From Terfezia claveryi (lineage: Eukaryota > Ascomycota > Pezizomycetes > Pezizales > Pezizaceae): DNA of 64,000 bases. Every line of letters begins with the position of its first letter. Within the stretch, counting starts at the first letter, position 1. The position numbers and the translations under genes are program-made. Shown piece by piece: positions 1 through 11,800 of this stretch. Where the stretch lies: assembly GCA_015179025.1 (NCBI GenBank), contig WHUX01000167.1:55483-119482 (forward strand), in the 5' to 3' direction. Under the pieces are notes generated by a model. It had not been told where the DNA came from, made no database searches, and saw only the letters and a list, made by a program, of their open reading frames with translations.

Positions 1-368
1 ATAGCTAAGGGAGCTTCTTGAAAAAAAAAAAAAAAGAAAAAAAAAGAAAGTTGAGAAATTCTGCAAATTACCCTAAGCTAATGCGTTACCCTCAAACGGA
101 CGGTAAGAGTTTATACTCTACTAAGTATTAGATTTTCCCGAACAAGCTTTTCGAGTTGTAATAAGGCAGATACTCCTCTACATTCTCAAAATATTCGACT
201 TCTGCACTTATTAGGCGAGGTATGTACAGCTTGCAAGTGCGGGTTCGTGGGGCCACAGAATAGTCGAAGAAAATTCAAGAACTTCTATCATACTTTCAAT
301 ATTGCACAGTAGGTAAAGTAAAGTAGATATGCACAACCCTCCCTCTCTCCATCCTAACCCCTTGAAAA
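1..368. other. 3' flank of the isoleucyl-tRNA synthetase gene
   Basis: No gene is visible here. There is an A-rich tract at about 20-52. The rest is ordinary AT-rich sequence that lies downstream of the minus-strand synthetase gene and would hold its 3' untranslated region. Confidence 0.5.
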
Positions 369-3300
369 TCACTCTCCATTCCCCAAATCCACCTCGTTCG
401 TCTCGACCATCTTCAATACCACCTTCTCACACCTCCCACAAACACCTCCTTCCTCCTTTGCATGATACACCCAACACCTCACACACTTCCTCCCCCTAGC
501 CTTCCTCACCACAACTGTAACCTCCTCTCCATTCTCCAATCTACAATTCGGTAACACCGCCTTCCACTCTCCCGCTGGCCCGTGGTCAAGTCTCCCCTCC
601 CCCACTCCATCCTCCTTACTTGAGACTAGATCTACCCCAGACGTGATGTACATCTGAGCGAGTTCGGGTTTATATGATGAGAGGATCTTGGAGACGTGGC
701 TCTGCGGTGGGGAGTGTATGGTGACGTCAATTTCTAGGGCGACTTTGATTACACCCTCTTCACGAGCCATTTCTACTGCAGCGTTTACGTGCTTGCCTAA
801 TTCTTCAAGCATAGCGAAATCAGTGCAGAGGCGGTCGTGGTCCCATGTTTTTCGAGGTGTGTACCATCCCATCTGGGCCACGCCCGAAGGCAAGTCCTTC
901 TTCAGTTCCTGTGGAACATGATGCCAAATTTCCGTTGTAAGGAGTGGGACAAGTGGGTGTAATAGCGAAAGATAGTTGCGCAAAATATGCCATATGACCG
1001 TCTGCGCCGACCGCCGAGAAAGCGATGTAGTTGCATCAGAGTATATCCTATCCTTGATAATATTGAGATAGAACGAAGAAAGAGCCGTAGTAGTATAAAT
1101 ATTCAGCGTAGACACCGCCTTATTGAATGTAAACGACGAGTATGCATCCCGGGCAGCTTTGTTGACGCGATACAAATGCGCCAAGGCGTATTGGTCAATC
1201 TTCGACAACTCCTCATACGGAACCTCTTTCCCATCCCAGTCGTCTAGGTTTCCCACAAGAAACCTCCCAGTGACACGAATTTTCCTCAATATCTCACCCA
1301 CTGTTGCGAGGACTTTCTCTCCAACAGTAACGTCCCTTGTGTAATCACAACTTGCAGCCCAAAGCCGTAGGGCGTCCATTCCAGGCCCACTACTCCCTGC
1401 TCCGTAGATGTTCTTCTTGCTTCCTGGTGGTAGGAAAGGATATTTCCCAGATATGATTTGCTGCGGATTCACCACATTCCCCAGGGACTTTGACATTTTC
1501 CTTCCGGCTTCGTCGAGCACGAATCCATGGGTGAGGATCATACCGAACGGGGCAGTAGGTTTTGGATGTGGGTTATTTGGTGTCGGGGTAGTGTCTGTAT
1601 CCGAAGACGCAATCTTTGTTAGAAGCGAAGACTGGAACCACCCACGATGTTGGTCCGAGCCTTCGAGGTATAGATCTGCCAGTTGCTTCCTAGACGCAAA
1701 ACTAGGCCCTAATGCATCTCGCAATGCAGCCCAGGAACTACCACTATCGAACCATACATCCATAGTCTCTGCCCCCCGCACCCATCTCGGTTTCCCTTCA
1801 CCACGCAGACTCTCAGGCACGAATATCTCTTCTAGAAAGGATTTATCCCACCAGATGTCAACCCCGTCGCCTTGTTTCTCGATTACATTGATTATGTGCC
1901 TAACGCTTTCCTCCGTTAACAAAGGCTCACCGGTTTCCTCGTTGTACATAGCGGGAATGGGTACCCCCCATGCCCGCTGTCGAGAGATACACCACTCGCT
2001 TCTCCCCTCGACAGTCTTCTCGAGCCTGTTCCTTCCCGAGTCCGGCACGAACTTAACGTCTTCAAGTGAGTTTATCACTGCGTCTTTGATACTGTTCACG
2101 TCCGCGAACCACTGCGCCGTCGACCGGATTATCACTGGCTGCTTTGTCCGCCAGTCATACTGGTACTTATGTCGGTACTTCTCTTCTAGTCCTAATAGTG
2201 CACCAGAATGTCTTAAAAGCTCCACCACGGCTTTATTTCCGGAAAATTGCACAGGTTTTCCTGCGAGGAGGGAGGGGTTATGTGGAAGTGCTTCCTCAGT
2301 AAAACAACCCGTATTGTCGACTGGGGAGAATGGGAGAATCGCATGCAGTTGGCAGAGATGGTAATCCTCCATTCCGTGCCCGGGGGCGCAGTGGACTAAT
2401 CCCGTGCCACTATCCGAGGTAACGAAGCCTGCGGAGAGAATTGGCTGGGCTGGGGCCGAGGCTTCAGGGAGAAGGGGATGTCGGTATAGTGTGCCTAGAA
2501 GCTCTTCACCAGTGATTCCATCGGCTTCAATGGATGCTTCGGGATCATTTAATGCAGCTTTAAGGGCCTCGATGCGGTTCCCGGCGACGAGAAGTCGTCC
2601 GTGGTTAATTGTTGAGAGGACAACATATTCCATTTCAGGGCCTACGGCTATAGCTTTGTTCGCCGGGATGGTCCATGGGGTAGTCGTCCATATTGCGGCG
2701 TAGAGGGGATCTTCAGGGTCCATGGAGGTATGTCGATGTAACCCGACGCCAATCTTAGTGATGGGAAACTTTATAAACGCCGCTGCACTTGTGTGGGCTT
2801 CGTTGTACTCCAGCTCGGCTTCCGCCAATGCAGTCCCTGACGAAGGGGACCAATATACGGGCTTGAATCTTCGATATATGAGGCCTTTCATCCCGCCAAA
2901 TTGTCAGTGCATCCATCCGTCTGGCTTGGGCCACAAAACAGACCTTTCTTCAACATCTCTAAAAACACCTGCAACTGCCTAACCTCATACTCCTTATCTT
3001 GCACACGCACAGATTAGCCCCTCCCCCTCCCTCACCCTCATCCACCTCTCCAAAAAAATACAGTTGAACAATTCCCTACCCATAGTCCTCCACCTCCCTT
3101 CCCAATCCGCCATAACCCCCCACCCCCGAAACCCCTCCATCTGGCCCCCCACTGCCCTCTCCGCCAAACTCCTCGCCACCCCTCTTATCTCCCCCGGACT
3201 CAACCTCTTTCCCATCTCCATCGCCCCCTTCGCACTCTCCTTCACCCCCTCCTTCTTCAACTTCTTTTTCGCTTCTGAATTCTTCTCAACCTCCTTTGCT

Positions 3301-3692
3301 CTCAACTCCTGCAGCGCTTTCAACTCAATCGGTAACCCATGGCAATCCCACCCAGGCCGATAGTCCACCCTCCTCCCACCCATCACCATAGTCCGATTGA
3401 TCATGTCCTTCAAGACCTTGTTCAGCGCATGGCCCATATGTAATTCTCCATTGGCGTAGGGAGGGCCGTCATGAAGCACAAACATATCCCTTTCAGGAAG
3501 TGTTTTGCGCTGCCAGTAGTATAGATCGTCGGTACACTCCTTCAAAAGCTGTACATTCAGAGGTTTCTTTGGGTCGGAATCGGCAACGATGGGAAATGTA
3601 GTCCGGGGGAGGCGGAGGGTGTTTTTGAGTGCCCCGGAATTGAGGAAAGAGAGGGGAAGGCGGGATGCCCCGGTGGGTAGGGTGAAACGCAT
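369..3692 (-). CDS. ISM1: Mitochondrial isoleucyl-tRNA synthetase
   Basis: Charges mitochondrial tRNA-Ile with isoleucine. Exons read 3692-3080, 2997-2944 and 2884-369 on the minus strand, giving about 1,060 aa, close to the roughly 1,000 aa of yeast Ism1. The first ATG is at 3692; the frame extends a little upstream only with TTG. The N-terminus is basic and lacks acidic residues, as expected of a mitochondrial presequence. The class I signatures are present: HMGH (residues about 85-88, after HDGPPYANGEL) and KMSKS (about 685-689). The editing-domain TTPWTIP motif and a C-terminal four-cysteine zinc ribbon (CVRC...CGRC) are also seen. Intron 1 is 82 nt and intron 2 is 59 nt. The 54-nt middle exon restores the conserved stretch between RTM and KKGLIYRRFKP, where the two long frames alone leave a gap. 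Family identity is very firm; the exon joins are by hand but in phase. Confidence 0.95.
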
Positions 3693-4060
3693 CGCCAAAG
3701 GTCAGATACAAAATTAGTTATGTGCGGAGGTCTTCTTTGCGGCTATCTCCACGTGACATCAATATGGTTGATTCAGGGTAACTGACTACGTGAAACAATT
3801 GAAACTGAAGTAGCTTTTTTGGGAATTAGCTATTTACAAAAAAATTAAAAACTAACTTTACTACCCACCTACAATAAATCAAACCACAATTATAGCCAGG
3901 AAGAAGTCCAATAGAAAAGACTAAGCAAAAATGGCCTCCACCAAGTATATAGGAAATTAAGAAAAAGCACCAATACAGCCACGCCTTGCATGCTCCTTAA
4001 AGATAGTCATTACGATACTCCTCCGCGCCGTCGGGTAATGAATTGAAGCTGACGCCCTCA
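3693..4060. promoter_or_regulatory. ISM1 promoter region and 3' flank of the EF-hand gene
   Basis: A 368-bp spacer between two genes on the minus strand. It must hold the ISM1 promoter and the 3' end of the ZZ/EF-hand gene. It is AT-rich (3,820-3,960). I see no defined motif. Confidence 0.4.
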
Positions 4061-6453
4061 CTAGAAGCTAACCATATCCACCCAACTTCCGACAAATGCG
4101 AATCTCCTCCAACCATCCTGCCTCATCAGTTTCTCAAACTCTTCATAGTTAATCCTGCCGGGTCCTCCACGCTCCTTCACTTCTGTTTCGATTTTATCCA
4201 AGAACTTTTCTTGATCAGACTCCATTTTCGCTTTGTAACGCTCATATCTAGAATGCGCTTTGGAGATTGTGGAGCCTTTTGGGGCAGAGGAAGAGGAAGC
4301 TTTCGATGGTGTAGTCGGGTCCAGAGGTGGTGTGGAGGCTGTTGAAGATGGTCCTGCTTCTGTCGGCAGAATAGTAGGATGGAGGGTCGCAGATTCAGCG
4401 GAGAGGTTAAGGTCTTGTAAAAGTTCTGTCTCTGCAGTGTCAGCTTTGGAACTACTGTCGACAGAGCTTCGAGCAGCTATTTTGGCCTTCGCCTCTCTCT
4501 CCCTTCGCAGCTGCCGCTTGCGTACTTCCGCTGCCCCATCTTCCTTAACCTTAAACAGCATATTTAGAAGCTCGTTTAGTCCCTGTTGAGTTACCTGATA
4601 CAAGACTTCATTCCCTACATCCTCTTCTGCTTCTTGTGCAATCGTGTAGTAGTCTATATCGCCGTCCATTCCCGCGAGGGATACATCTGTCGTCGTAATC
4701 CCCGGTCCCGGTACACTCTGCCCCTCTTGTGCAGGGGGTATATTCTCAGTATCACTGAGTGTGTCTCCCTCTGCAAGGAGAGAGGGGTCAAGCACATAGC
4801 GGGGTTCATAATGCTGTATGCCCTCCTCCTCTCCTCGTGTCACTGCTGCTGACGACGAGGCCTGGGAAGATGATTCCCTCTCTGCCACAAGCGCATCTCT
4901 TCCCAATGTTTCAGCTCTGAATCTATCTAATTCCTCCTGTGTCAAATTATCATTTCCGCTTGGGAGGACGACATTTCCAAGCATATCCTGATTGCTTTCA
5001 GCGCTAGATTTTCCATTTCCAACGTGCGCCTCAAGGCTTAATGAAGGAAACGCTGCTGAAATTGGCTGACTACCAAGCAACACGTTTGTAGATGCGCCGC
5101 TTTCTATCATTTCCTCTTCCATCCTCGCGACTATGTCTTGCACATGCTCCTTGGATAGTGCATAATAAGCACGAAACATCTTAAGAAAGTCTTTCCTCTC
5201 CACATATCCGTCTCCATCAAGATCGTATCCTTTAAATATCCTCTTCCATTTGTCATCCAAACGCGGTTTAGTATGTAGCGCAGCCAATCCCAGAATGAAC
5301 TCCTCAAACCCGATAAGCCCGTCGTTGTTGGTGTCGTAGAGGGCAAACATACGGTCATAGATGAGATTTGGGGGCGGGGGACGATCAGAGAAGCTGAGAT
5401 AGATACACTTGTCAAAGGTCTTACGGTTGATGGCGCCACCTATCCTATATGGGTCGTTTGGGTATTCAGTAGCTGCAAGGCATTTAAATTGCTCATAAAG
5501 GGCTTCCACTTCCGCTTGGTCAACTGCAACCATGGATTAGTGCCTGTGTATCATTATAAATAGGATAAGGCACTCACATCCAGACTTTTTCTCAAACTCC
5601 TTTACCAATTCCATTCCAAGTCCCAACGGCATATTTCCAGGCTTCCCAGGATAACTCGGCGGTTGAACATGCCTCGGGTTCCCCAGAAACTGTGCTGGGA
5701 TTCGTACTTTGTAGAATAAATGTGTTCGAGGATGAGATTCCAATGACTCGCAGTGCTCGCATAGGTCAAAGTCAACGCAATTGGCGCAACGATATCTAAT
5801 GCCTCGGATTGGTTGCACTGAGCATGAGTTGCAACTAACACCCCGATGCACGTAACCCTCTCGTTTTGCTTGATCCTGTGGGTAGTAGTTTCATCAGTAT
5901 GAGCCACGCAGAAAGGGGGGGTAAAGCTTACCTCGGCTATCAAATAGAGCAGGTTGAGAAGATTTTGGTTCTCCTTTGCGGCTTCCGGGCTGGCAGAATA
6001 GTCACTCGTACCAGTATCCTGCTGCGCTGGGATGCCGGTTGAAAATACATCGTCATCATCATCACCGATGGCCTCCTCGCGGTTCAGTTGTTCCTCCAGT
6101 CGTTGTGCAGATAGAATCCCGCCACCATTGTCACTCATATCACCAGGGTCCTGTTCATCAATATTCGCAGCGTCGGCTGGAGGGCTAACTTGCGTCGATG
6201 CTAGAGGTGCTGCTTCAGAGGTTGGGGCTGGGGCTGGGGCTGGGGCTGGGGCTGGGGCCAACCGAGTGGGAGAATTCCTTCGGGAACGAGAATTTCTTCG
6301 GGGCCGGATTCTGCGAGCATTGCTTCGTTTCAGTGCCTGGTGCTGGTGCTGCTGCTGATACCTCCTGTGTATGTACAGATGGGCGGATATTATGACAACT
6401 GCTACCGTAATCCCGGTAAAAACCGGAACAATGTGACGGCTTGCTGAAGGCAT
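4061..6453 (-). CDS. Membrane-anchored ZZ zinc-finger and EF-hand protein
   Basis: Exons read 6453-5932, 5875-5578 and 5523-4061 on the minus strand, about 760 aa. The introns are 56 nt (phase 0) and 54 nt. The first ATG is at 6453; the frame is open upstream only with a GTG. In order: one hydrophobic segment at about residues 12-28 followed by basic HRRY, then an Arg-rich stretch, an Ala-Pro repeat, and an acidic DDDDD run. Next comes a ZZ zinc finger at about 189-229 (CNSC...CANC...CEHC...H), and two canonical EF-hand loops at about 337-348 (DTNNDGLIGFEE) and 374-385 (DLDGDGYVERKD). The C-terminus is a long, low-complexity tail ending in a weaker EF-like segment. The architecture suggests a calcium-responsive adaptor held at a membrane. 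This class is seen in other filamentous fungi, but its exact role is not known to me. Confidence 0.88.
6222..6258. repeat. Hexanucleotide repeat (GGGGCT)n inside the EF-hand gene
   Basis: Six tandem GGGGCT units on the plus strand lie in exon 1 of the ZZ/EF-hand gene. On the coding strand they encode the alternating Ala-Pro run. Whole-codon length changes would be tolerated, so the tract is likely polymorphic in length. Confidence 0.8.
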
Positions 6454-6771
6454 TTTGAGTGTCGAGATCGCTGCCGTCAAGACCACATCCCACTACGTCG
6501 GAGGGCCCTGTGTTCAGGAGGGTTTGGCTTCTAACTGTCGACTAAATGAATGGGTATCGGGGGCGGGGGGGTTAAAGCCTGTGAGAGAGGTGGCTACTGA
6601 GTGACAACACAGGCCTCTGTTATTCCAGATTGGCAAGGCCGAGGCTGGTGGGTTGTTTGACGCTGAAGTAGTGGGGTTCGATGTTTGTTTCCATTGGCAA
6701 TCAATCAGTTGGTCCGGCCGGCGAGGAACTATTTTGCAGGTACTCCCGCTTTGTCACACCACACACACGCA
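6454..6771. promoter_or_regulatory. Upstream region of the EF-hand gene
   Basis: This stretch contains the minus-strand promoter of the ZZ/EF-hand gene and the upstream region of any plus-strand transcript starting near 6,772. It has a G-rich run at about 6,560-6,572. I see no gene or clear regulatory motif. Confidence 0.35.
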
Positions 6772-6840
6772 ATGCAGAATCGAACACCCTTTTATGAGTA
6801 CTTCGGGCCTGCCTTGCCTCACATTACAGTAGGAGTACTG
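6772..6840 (+). CDS. Possible first exon of an unidentified small gene
   Basis: An ATG at 6772 opens 23 codons (MQNRTPFYEYFGPALPHITV...) and ends exactly at a strong donor, GTGAGT, at 6841. Candidate acceptors follow at about 6,880 and 6,914. The peptide loosely resembles the N-terminus of the fungal mitochondrial ATP synthase subunit k family (aromatic-xx-FG-x-A-x-P then a hydrophobic stretch). I could not find a convincing second exon, so this is a hint and not an assignment. Open frames at 6,853-7,263 may be the rest of the gene or noise. Confidence 0.25.
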
Positions 6841-7263
6841 GTGAGTTGAGTTTTGCCACAAAGACTATCTATTGCAGCCCTATGGATCGATGCTCTAACC
6901 CAGATCTATGCAGGATCGGCATATCAGATTGGGCCATATCTCAACAACTGCATCTCAGAGTGGTTTGGTTGGAGATACAGGATCCACTACGAGGACAGGT
7001 GCCTACATACTTCTATTGCACCAATCACTCCAATATACAACATCTTACATCTATCCCTTGGACTTCTCAACCCTATCAATCCTCCAACCAGAGTAATCAA
7101 TCCTCATGACACCTTCCCCTTGTTCCCTTCGTCTTTTCCCTGCGTCCACGGGACATGCTGCAGTATAATGAGGGGTACCGTACCTAGCCAACGCGGTCTT
7201 TGCTTCCTGGCCATCACAAGTCAGCCTGGCGGCTCATATGCGTACTCTGGGAAGATGCAATAA

Positions 7264-7808
7264 TTATTCGTAGATGCAGCAATCAGAACTGAGAATGCCA
7301 GTCTATGCCAAGACATATTGCGCAAACGATAGAACTTGAGTGACTTCCAAGTTCTGATCTCCATTCAGGCATCATATCTCAACACCATTCGTCCTTGTGC
7401 AAGGTAGAGCAATCCCTCTGCGAGTTGTGAGTGAGAACCTCGGACAAAGCAAACATCTCTGAACATCGTTTCACATTGCCGGGTCCACTGAGCATCCCCG
7501 TCCTGGGTTTGCCAGATAGCTCTTTTTTGCTCGTCTCTTTCGTCGCTTGTTTTTTTCTCGCTCGCACCGCACCCCGGGATCAATTCCCCCTTATCTTCTC
7601 ACTTAATTGTAAAAGGTAAAGTGGAAGCATGGCCTGGTATCTAGATAGTAACCTCATTCACAATCCTCACTCACCTTCAGAATCCGTAATTTGATTGATT
7701 TTTACTGGCTAACTTTGGTCGCAACCACATCGCCCAGTCCCTGGAATATATACCCCACCGCCATCTACTACGTCTCTCGGCAGAACCTGCGAATATTACA
7801 GCGACACA
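7264..7808. promoter_or_regulatory. Upstream region of the cornichon gene
   Basis: No gene is supported. A T/C-rich stretch around 7,520-7,620 and the TATATA-containing sequence near 7,747 lie in the expected promoter and leader zone of the plus-strand cornichon gene that starts at 7,809. Confidence 0.35.
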
Positions 7809-8420
7809 ATGTCTGGTGAATCATGGCTGTATCTCCTGGCGGTACTACTAAATGCCGCCAACTTGTTCCTACAAGTTTTCTTCACCATCATGTCAGTTCA
7901 TCCCTGGCCTTGAGGAAGGAGCGAAGCACCTAACAAACATGCTCGTAGGTACTCTGATCTGGAATGCGATTACATCAACCCTATCGACCTCTGCAACCGA
8001 TTGAATACCTATATCCTCCCTGAAGCTGCCGTCCATGCCTTCCTCAGTCTCCTATTCCTCATTAATGGATATTGGATGGCATTTGCACTGAACTTGCCGC
8101 TATTGGGATATAACATTAAGAAGTAAGTGCAGCCTGTGCCCCGCTATAAGGATGATATTGGATGCATTTGCTGACGGTTTATTGTTTACAGGTTTCTTGA
8201 TAATGCCCACCTACTTGACGCAACAGAGATCTTCCGCACGCTGAACAAGCACAAGAAGGTGATTTCCCACCAGCTGGTGTATGGCGGAGGCTTGATACAG
8301 AGATGCTGACAATACAAAAAACTGTAGGAATCATTCGTGAAACTTGGTTTTCACCTTGTCATGTTCTTCTTCTACCTTTACAGCATGATTGTCGCTCTCA
8401 TCCGAGACGAGTCACATTAG
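7809..8420 (+). CDS. ERV14: Cornichon family ER cargo receptor (Erv14)
   Basis: Packages transmembrane cargo into COPII vesicles at ER exit sites. Four exons, 7809-7891, 7949-8122, 8192-8258 and 8328-8420, give 138 aa, the same length as yeast Erv14. The introns are 57, 69 and 69 nt, all GT-AG. The family core is clear: [19 protein letters not shown], then the [17 protein letters not shown] segment, and the near-invariant [20 protein letters not shown] followed by [14 protein letters not shown]. Several hydrophobic segments match the known multi-span topology. It was missed as a long open frame because every exon is under 180 nt. Identity is essentially certain. Confidence 0.97.
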
Positions 8421-8887
8421 GATGAAAGCGCTCACAAAGAATTAATCCGCTGGAACAGGGGTTATTGGGGTTGGGTTGTATTATCAGTGGCGGATGGAGT
8501 ACTTCAACTTGGGGCGGGGGAAGTGAAGCGGTCGCTAATGACTAATGACGGGTTACTAATGCCTAAATTTCTACGTTTATGGGATGAATTGCTTCGATAG
8601 CACTGTGTTGTGGAGCAATGGGGTGGTTGTCTGGGGGGTTAGATGGAAATGCATATACTCTTGATTATCTATTTTGCTGTTTGTTGTGCATGTGGTAAAT
8701 TGCAGTGGAATACATACTGTTTTGCATCTTCATTGCATGTTGGGCTTCAATATACCTGTAATGTCGTCAGAATATGAGGGTCGTCAGGCTTATCTTCACG
8801 TGCGCGTGTGCCTGATAAGGATGTAAGTGAGATCAGCTGAATGGAGTCTAAGCTTAACACGTCCTCCCACCAACCAGCTTGAAGTGC
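8421..8887. promoter_or_regulatory. Intergenic region before the SRS2-type helicase
   Basis: 467 bp between two plus-strand genes. It contains the cornichon 3' flank and the helicase promoter. There is no gene and no recognisable element. Confidence 0.35.
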
Positions 8888-11800
8888 ATGAAGTCGCAAC
8901 TTCAAGCAATGGCCCAAGACGCGCCATATGACGAAAACAGGTTCCCAAAAGCCAGTATAGATGCTATCTTGGATGGCTTGAATGAGGCCCAGCACTCCGC
9001 AGTCATCAACCCTGCTCCTATCGTGCAAATTCTCGCTCCTCGCAAGTCTACTCGTCATCTCAGCCATCCTACAGCGTTTGCTAACATTGCCCATCAGCCG
9101 GCTCTGGGAAAACTCGCACACTGACTTCCCGGGTAGCATATTTGCTGGCGCACCATGGATACAATCCTTCAAATATCATTGTCGCTACATTCACAGTCAA
9201 GGCGGCCCGGGAGATGAAAGATCGAATTGGAAAGCTTATTGGCAATGGTCTTGAGAGGAAATTGATCCTGGGGACATTTCACAGCATTGCACGGAGGTAC
9301 CTTGTTCGCTATGGGCACTTGATAGGATTAAAGAAGGGGTTTGGAATCGCGGATGGAAACGACAGTCAAACCATAATAAAGAGGATTATTAAACGGAATC
9401 AAGTCACAATCGAAGCCAGCTCCTCTCGATCACGAATATCCCATATCAAAGCGCAAGGTCTTTCGTTTGACGATTATGTTATGAAGCATGAGAAAGCGAC
9501 AAAGAAGGACCTTGGGGCGCAAGAGTTTGTGGTTGTGTATAGAGAGTATCAAGACGGGTTGGAACAGGCAAATTTATTGGATTATGATGATTTATTGCTG
9601 AGATGTGTGGATTTATTGAAGGCTCATCCGGAGGTCACGAAGAATGTAGAGGCGGTGCTCGTGGATGAGTTTCAGGACACGAATCTGGTTCAGTTTGATT
9701 TGATGAGGGGCTTTGCGAAGTGGAGGAAGAGAGTGACGATTGTGGGGGATCCGTGAGTATTTCCCCGCCTTTACCAATTTACAGGGCATTAAAGGGCTTG
9801 GAAGAGCTGATAGAATGGTCTAGTGACCAAAGTATCTATGGTTTCCGTGCGGCTGAGATTAAGAATCTCAAGCGCATGCAATTGGCCTACCCAGATACTC
9901 TAGTCGTGGTTCTTGCAGAGAATTATCGGTCGTCAGCATCGATTTTGCAGTCTGCACAGGTGGTTATTGAACAGGATGAGTCTCGCCCTGACAAGGCGCT
10001 CCTACCGACTCACCAGGTTGGAACGAGGCCTGTCCTCCGGTATCTGAAGGATGCAGCACAGGAAGCGCAGTGGATTGTCATGGAGCTGAAGCGAGTGATA
10101 ACTTTGACTGGAAATGCCATAACGCCTAATGATGTGGCCATTCTTGTGCGCTCAGCAGCGCAGACGAGACATATCGAGAGCGCATTAGCACAGAATGGGA
10201 TTGCATATAAGATGGCCGGGGGGCTTAAGTTCTATGACCGGGTAGAGGTTAAGACAGTCCTAGATTACTTGAGGGTAATCCATAACCCTGGAAACAATGA
10301 TGCTTTGGCGAGAGTAGTCAATATACCCCCCCGAAGGATAGGACAAACCACAGTCAAAGCGTTGTTGGAGGAAGGGTTCAGAAAAAAGAAGTCTCTATGG
10401 GAAGTCATAAAGGGTGGAGTGAGGGGGGAATTGAGAGTAGACACAAAAGTCACGAAAACAGCAGAGCAAGGATTGGCTGGATTCGTGAACGTGGTATTGA
10501 CAGCTAGGAAAATGCTGTTTGAGGAGGAGACAGAGGAATTAGTGGACGACGGAGGGCTCGAATTAGAAATCGGATGGGAAGCAACACAAAGAGCGACTCT
10601 AGTGGACATCGTCTACTATTTGATGAAGAAGCTGTCTTACAAAGAGTACCTGGAAAAGCATTACCCTGAAGATAATGATACTCGGTGGGCCAACATTGAA
10701 GAATTGGTTGTGCAGGCTGCAGACTTTACTCACATCCTTGCCATGACGATTTCGGAAGAATTTGACGAAGAAGCACTTCCCTCTATAGACGGTATTGAGC
10801 AACAGAGGCCCTCTGCGATGGCTGATGCACTTGATCGATTTCTTGCGAATGTGGCCCTAGTGAACGAAGTTCAGGAGGGGGAAGACGAAGAGAGTGCAGT
10901 GCCAAGAGAGCGAGTTACTATTTCAACAATACACTCGGCGAAAGGTCTAGAATGGCCAGTAGTATTCATCCCCGGATGTTACGATGGATCAATTCCACAC
11001 AGCCGGTGCGACGATACGGATGAGGAACGGAGGCTGTTATATGTGGCCATGACTAGGGCAATGGGGTTGTTATATATGAGCTGTCCGAGGAAGAATAGCA
11101 AGTACGAGAAGAGCGTTTTGTCGCAGTTCCTGAAGAGCCCGAAGGTCTTGAAGTTGTTGGAGAATAAGGGCCCGGCGCTGACGCCGGTAGTGACGCAGGG
11201 GGTGCTACAGATACTGGGAAGGGAGTGCCCTGCGATTGTGATGCTTAACGAGGCGGCGATGGGTTTAGAGTCGTTGGAGGATGATCTGTTTCCGGTTGGA
11301 GATGGAATGGACAGTGATGAGGAAGTGGGGGAGGACTGGGGAGCAAGTGATGGGCGAGGCGGGAAGAGGCGGAGGGTCGATGAAAGAGGTAATAGGAGTA
11401 CTAGTTATGGGTGGGGAAGTAGAGAGGAACAAGGTGCATACGGGAGAGCGCAAAGATTGTCTACTGGAGTTGGAGTGCGAGCAGGAACTAGTAATGGTGG
11501 ATTCATATCTGAAAGATCCATCACCACTGCTTCCAACTATACAAGCTATACTACGACTATGTCGGCTGCTGCGAGCTTCTCGGCAAATACGACCTTTATG
11601 GGAGGGTTCAAGTCTGCTAGGGGCCACTTGGACGAGTTACGAGAGAGGCAGGTAGGCGCGGAAAGTGATGTTGCGAGGCATGAAATGAGGAGGGTGCATG
11701 AGGCCCTGAGTACAAAAAGTGTATTTGTTGAGAAGCAGGTGGAAAAGACTGCTCCGGCAGTGGCGAAGAAAACCTCGAGGACTGGTCAAGGGAACTTGTT

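Noticed and set aside
1408..2364. 318-codon plus-strand frame inside ISM1
   Set aside because: It is antisense to a strongly conserved synthetase exon and has no family features of its own.
3696..3698. TTG start for ISM1
   Set aside because: The ATG two codons downstream suits a nuclear gene and keeps the presequence.
6486..6488. GTG start upstream of the EF-hand gene's ATG
   Set aside because: A normal ATG follows 11 codons later just before the membrane segment.
9720..9823. Reading the helicase frame straight through from 9,720
   Set aside because: The 9,753-9,823 segment is an intron; removing it restores the invariant GDPDQSIYGFR motif.
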